Below, piece after piece: positions 5,635-7,552 of a stretch of DNA of 7,552 bases. Within the stretch, counting starts at the first letter, position 1. Each line of letters starts with the position of its first letter. Under the pieces are notes generated by a model that saw only the letters and a program-made list of their open reading frames with translations, had not been told where the DNA came from and ran no database searches. The DNA comes from ANME-2 cluster archaeon (GTDB lineage Archaea; Halobacteriota; Methanosarcinia; Methanosarcinales; Methanocomedenaceae), in contig JAMJFV010000094.1 of assembly GCA_023544495.1 (NCBI GenBank), positions 1-7,552 of the forward strand. Reading direction: 5' to 3'. The translations under genes and the position numbers were made by a program.

Positions 5635-6102
5635 TTAATTATTCATTCCGGCACCGCTGCGCACATCAACTGCAGGGCCTCTTTCAAATTCCTGCATCTC
5701 TACTGCACTGAGTACTGCTTGTCCGGTTGCCAGTAATGTATCATGCTCATCCACCACCAGCACTTCGTCACTCGACCTGATATCAGGGCTTGCTTCAATA
5801 ACATGTTTGGCAAATGCAGTTTTCCCATCCCGCACAAAAGGCACTGCATCCGCCATCACTACAACCCTTGATGCAGGCGCTTTTAAAAAGGTATGAAGCC
5901 TGGAACCCCCTGCCATACTTAACGTTAGTACCCCATCCCTTGCACGGACCGTGGCAATACGCTCTCCGTCAAACGTAATTTGCCGGACCCGTTTTGTTCT
6001 GGACAGCAAGAACTCTGAACTATCAGGGAACAGCGCCTTTCCTGCTCCGCGACCGAACTGGAAATCCGCAATGATCCGTACACGTTTTAAATGCTCTGGC
6101 AT
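5635..6102 (-). CDS. PUA-domain RNA-binding protein related to archaeal TGT C-terminal domains
   Basis: A 155-residue protein whose two domains resemble the C-terminal part of archaeosine tRNA-guanine transglycosylase. Residues 1-72 match the C2-type domain that precedes PUA (RIIADFQFGRGAGKALFP, then SRTKRVRQITFDGERIATVRARDG). Residues 78-150 are a PUA domain (VVVMADAVPFVRDGKTAFAKHV, DEVLVVDEHDTLLATGQAVLS, EMQEFERGPAVDVRSG). There is no TGT catalytic barrel, so it is an RNA-binding protein, possibly acting on tRNA or rRNA modification. The start is supported by GGAG eight bases upstream. It lies 40 bases after hom on the same strand, so it is probably the last gene of that operon; it converges on the cysteine-rich gene with 45 bases between stops. 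A link to amino-acid synthesis is not apparent from the sequence. Confidence 0.87.
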   Translation of the reverse strand: MPEHLKRVRIIADFQFGRGAGKALFPDSSEFLLSRTKRVRQITFDGERIATVRARDGVLTLSMAGGSRLHTFLKAPASRVVVMADAVPFVRDGKTAFAKHVIEASPDIRSSDEVLVVDEHDTLLATGQAVLSAVEMQEFERGPAVDVRSGAGMNN

Positions 6103-6142
6103 GTGGTTTCTCCGTTATGATAATGCATCAGTGTTCAAGGTC

Positions 6143-7153
6143 TTAAAATTCCTTTTTACCTATGGCAATGATGTCGCTCAATATGGCACTGGCCGTCTCT
6201 ATAGAGCCTGCCCCCCTCCCCTTCACACATATGGGACCAGCCATATCGGTCCTGAGCAGCGCTACGTTGAGCGTACCGCTCACTGCCAGCGGGTGATTTT
6301 TCGGGACCAGTTTCGGTACAACCTTTATAATTGCATCTTCTCCGTCCCGCACCTCACCAATAAGTTTGATCAACATACCCTCAGCACCTGCCAGTGAAAG
6401 GGATTCGGGTGTGATCTTGGTAATCCCGGTGACGTCAACATCATCATATGTTACATCCATGCCAAAAATGGAATTTGCCAGTATGACCAGTTTACAGGCG
6501 GTATCAATACCCTCAACGTCGTAGGACGGGTCGGTTTCTGCAATACCCAGTTCCTGGGCCTCACCCAACACCTGTTCATATGAGAGTCCCTCTTCTGTCA
6601 TGCGGCTGAGAATATAGTTACAGGTGCCATTCAGGATACCTTCTATGCTCATGATCCTGTTCCCTGCCAGTGCATCGTGGGCAAGGTTCAAGATCGGCAT
6701 CGCTCCGCCTACCGTGGCTTCGAACCTGAACTGAACACCGTTTTTCCGGGCCTCATCATACAGCATGCTATACTTGAGTGCAAGAGGACCTTTATTGGAG
6801 GTCACCACATGACGGCGATGCCTGAACGCTTCCAGCATGAATGTAAGACCGGGTTCTCCGTCATCTATGTTGGTTGGCGTGGCATCCACCACAATATCAT
6901 GGTCAATATCTTTGATAACATCAAGGGGCGTGAAGTCCGATGTAGCAACTGAACCAATCTCTTTTTTTCGCTTGATAGCAGCTTTAAGGTCCACACCATC
7001 CGGTCCGACACATGCCCCGCCTCTGTCAGCAATGCCTAACACAACCAGTTCGATGTCCATACCGGCCAGGTAATCCTTTTTCTGCAAAATTGCCCTGGCA
7101 ACGCCCTGCCCGACAGCTCCAAAACCCACTATAGATAATCTTACTGTTTTCAT
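6143..7153 (-). CDS. hom: Homoserine dehydrogenase, without ACT domain
   Basis: Reduces L-aspartate 4-semialdehyde to L-homoserine with NAD(P)H, the branch step to threonine and methionine, in the cytoplasm. The 336-residue protein has the Rossmann motif GFGAVG (10-15), VVDATPTN (88-95), TSNKGPLA (118-125), EATVGGAMPI (145-154), GILNGTCNYILSRM (172-185) and the catalytic segment ETDPSYDVEGIDTACK with E206, D217 and K221. It ends after the catalytic domain, so no C-terminal ACT domain is fused, unlike many bacterial enzymes. An in-frame start 27 bases upstream (7180) would overlap the ACT gene; ATG 7153 is preferred because AGGTGA sits at 7158-7163 and the protein then begins MKTVRLSIVGFG. The gene follows the ACT-domain regulator four bases after its stop. 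Confidence 0.96.
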   Translation of the reverse strand: MKTVRLSIVGFGAVGQGVARAILQKKDYLAGMDIELVVLGIADRGGACVGPDGVDLKAAIKRKKEIGSVATSDFTPLDVIKDIDHDIVVDATPTNIDDGEPGLTFMLEAFRHRRHVVTSNKGPLALKYSMLYDEARKNGVQFRFEATVGGAMPILNLAHDALAGNRIMSIEGILNGTCNYILSRMTEEGLSYEQVLGEAQELGIAETDPSYDVEGIDTACKLVILANSIFGMDVTYDDVDVTGITKITPESLSLAGAEGMLIKLIGEVRDGEDAIIKVVPKLVPKNHPLAVSGTLNVALLRTDMAGPICVKGRGAGSIETASAILSDIIAIGKKEF

Positions 7154-7157
7154 TCTG

Positions 7158-7163
7158 TCACCT
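7158..7163 (-). promoter_or_regulatory. hom Shine-Dalgarno containing the ACT gene stop codon
   Basis: The minus-strand AGGTGA four bases before the hom ATG includes TGA (7158-7160), the stop of the upstream ACT gene. Ribosomes ending on the first gene are placed directly at the hom start. This decides the hom start and suggests coupled synthesis of enzyme and regulator. Confidence 0.8.
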
Positions 7164-7552
7164 GTAGAAATCCGTTTCAATGGGTTCTATTACCAGCAGG
7201 TCCTTTTGCATGGCAACGCGTTTCAATATATTCACAGCTTCGGCAAGCTCTGCTTTACCTGAAGCACTGATAACAATAGAGGCAGAGGACGGGGCATCGA
7301 TACCGGGCATTGAGATCGATACATTCACCACCTCGGCGAATCCGGTACTGTCGATCCGGTCGATGGTATCACCCATATCACTGTGGACAATATGCCCGAT
7401 AAGTATCAGGGTCACTGACTCTACCCGGTATTTCTTATCCACACTGACAACACGCATATCGTTTTGTTCCAGATTGTCAATAATATCATCCAAACTGCCA
7501 CTGGTCAACTGGAATACGACCTGTACCGGAATGGCACCGCTGGGGGTTCGCT
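7158..7552 (-). CDS. ACT-domain protein, predicted allosteric regulator of homoserine dehydrogenase, 5' end off window
   Basis: The frame is open to the window edge: 14 more codons (RTPSGAIPVQVVF...) lie upstream of the TTG at 7508, so that TTG is not the true start. In all, 130 residues are visible of a family (COG2061) usually about 165-170 long; the missing part is the first ACT strand region. Visible features are PVQVVFQLTSGSLDDIIDNLEQNDMRVVSVD (end of the first segment), then a central VTLILIGHIVHSDMGDTIDRIDS, and an ACT-like VNVSISMPGIDAPSSASIVISASGKAELAEAVNIL repeat. Its place directly before hom, which lacks an ACT domain, fits a separate subunit that gives amino-acid feedback control to Hom. 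The effector (threonine is the obvious guess) cannot be read from the sequence. Confidence 0.88.
   Translation of the reverse strand, partial: RTPSGAIPVQVVFQLTSGSLDDIIDNLEQNDMRVVSVDKKYRVESVTLILIGHIVHSDMGDTIDRIDSTGFAEVVNVSISMPGIDAPSSASIVISASGKAELAEAVNILKRVAMQKDLLVIEPIETDFYR

Noticed and set aside
7154..7180. Upstream start for hom at 7180
   Set aside because: It would add nine residues ahead of the usual N-terminus, overlap the ACT gene and lack a ribosome-binding site, whereas ATG 7153 has AGGTGA at proper spacing.
1..7552. tRNA or rRNA genes, CRISPR arrays, insertion sequences, attachment sites
   Set aside because: None of the intergenic gaps is large enough or has the needed structure, apart from the repeats listed, and no transposase or integrase frame is present.

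Overview
The window reads as a piece of euryarchaeal chromosome, most likely from the Methanosarcinales or a relative such as the ANME-2/Methanoperedens group. The evidence for this is: AT-rich TATA-type promoters with very short leaders, a Dbh-type Y-family polymerase with a PCNA-interacting tail, a free-standing ACT-domain partner of homoserine dehydrogenase, a TGT-type PUA protein, and an archaeal-looking PdxS. The lineage is inferred from remembered family features, not from a search.

Left part (1-2984). A long membrane-protein gene of the UPF0182 family runs leftward off the window edge. It is transcribed divergently from a Y-family DNA polymerase gene (dinB/dbh). The polymerase gene is intact except for one extra base near 2415, which breaks the frame between the thumb and little-finger domains. 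Facing it is a previously uncalled 45-46 residue zinc-ribbon-like microprotein gene (2844-2984, minus). That gene has its own TATA box and Shine-Dalgarno sequence, and three copies of a 9-mer at exact 15-bp spacing lie upstream of it.

Middle (3112-4321). pdxS, encoding the synthase subunit of the PLP synthase, is on the minus strand. It ends in a clean hairpin-plus-T-tract terminator whose loop contains the stop codon. It also carries a single extra base (near 3746) that splits it. All catalytic residues are present once the frame is repaired. A 288-bp divergent regulatory region follows, with repeated ATACTT words, a palindrome, and inverted repeats around a strong TATA box.

Right-middle (4322-5589). 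A tight three-gene plus-strand operon encodes an Lrp/AsnC-type regulator, a three-helix small membrane protein (4-bp overlap), and a cysteine-rich soluble protein resembling V4R/methanogen output-domain sensors. This is the most likely place for an undescribed system: a DNA-binding regulator, a membrane component and a possible metal- or redox-sensing component in one transcription unit.

Right part (5635-7552). A minus-strand operon encodes an ACT-domain allosteric regulator (5' end off the window), homoserine dehydrogenase (hom) and a PUA-domain RNA-binding protein. The ACT gene's stop codon lies inside the Shine-Dalgarno sequence of hom, so the two are probably translationally coupled. Hom lacks its own ACT domain, so the upstream protein probably provides feedback control of the homoserine branch (Thr/Met synthesis).

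Two highly conserved enzymes with one inserted base each within about 1.3 kb point to consensus errors in the assembly, although real gene decay cannot be excluded from the sequence alone.
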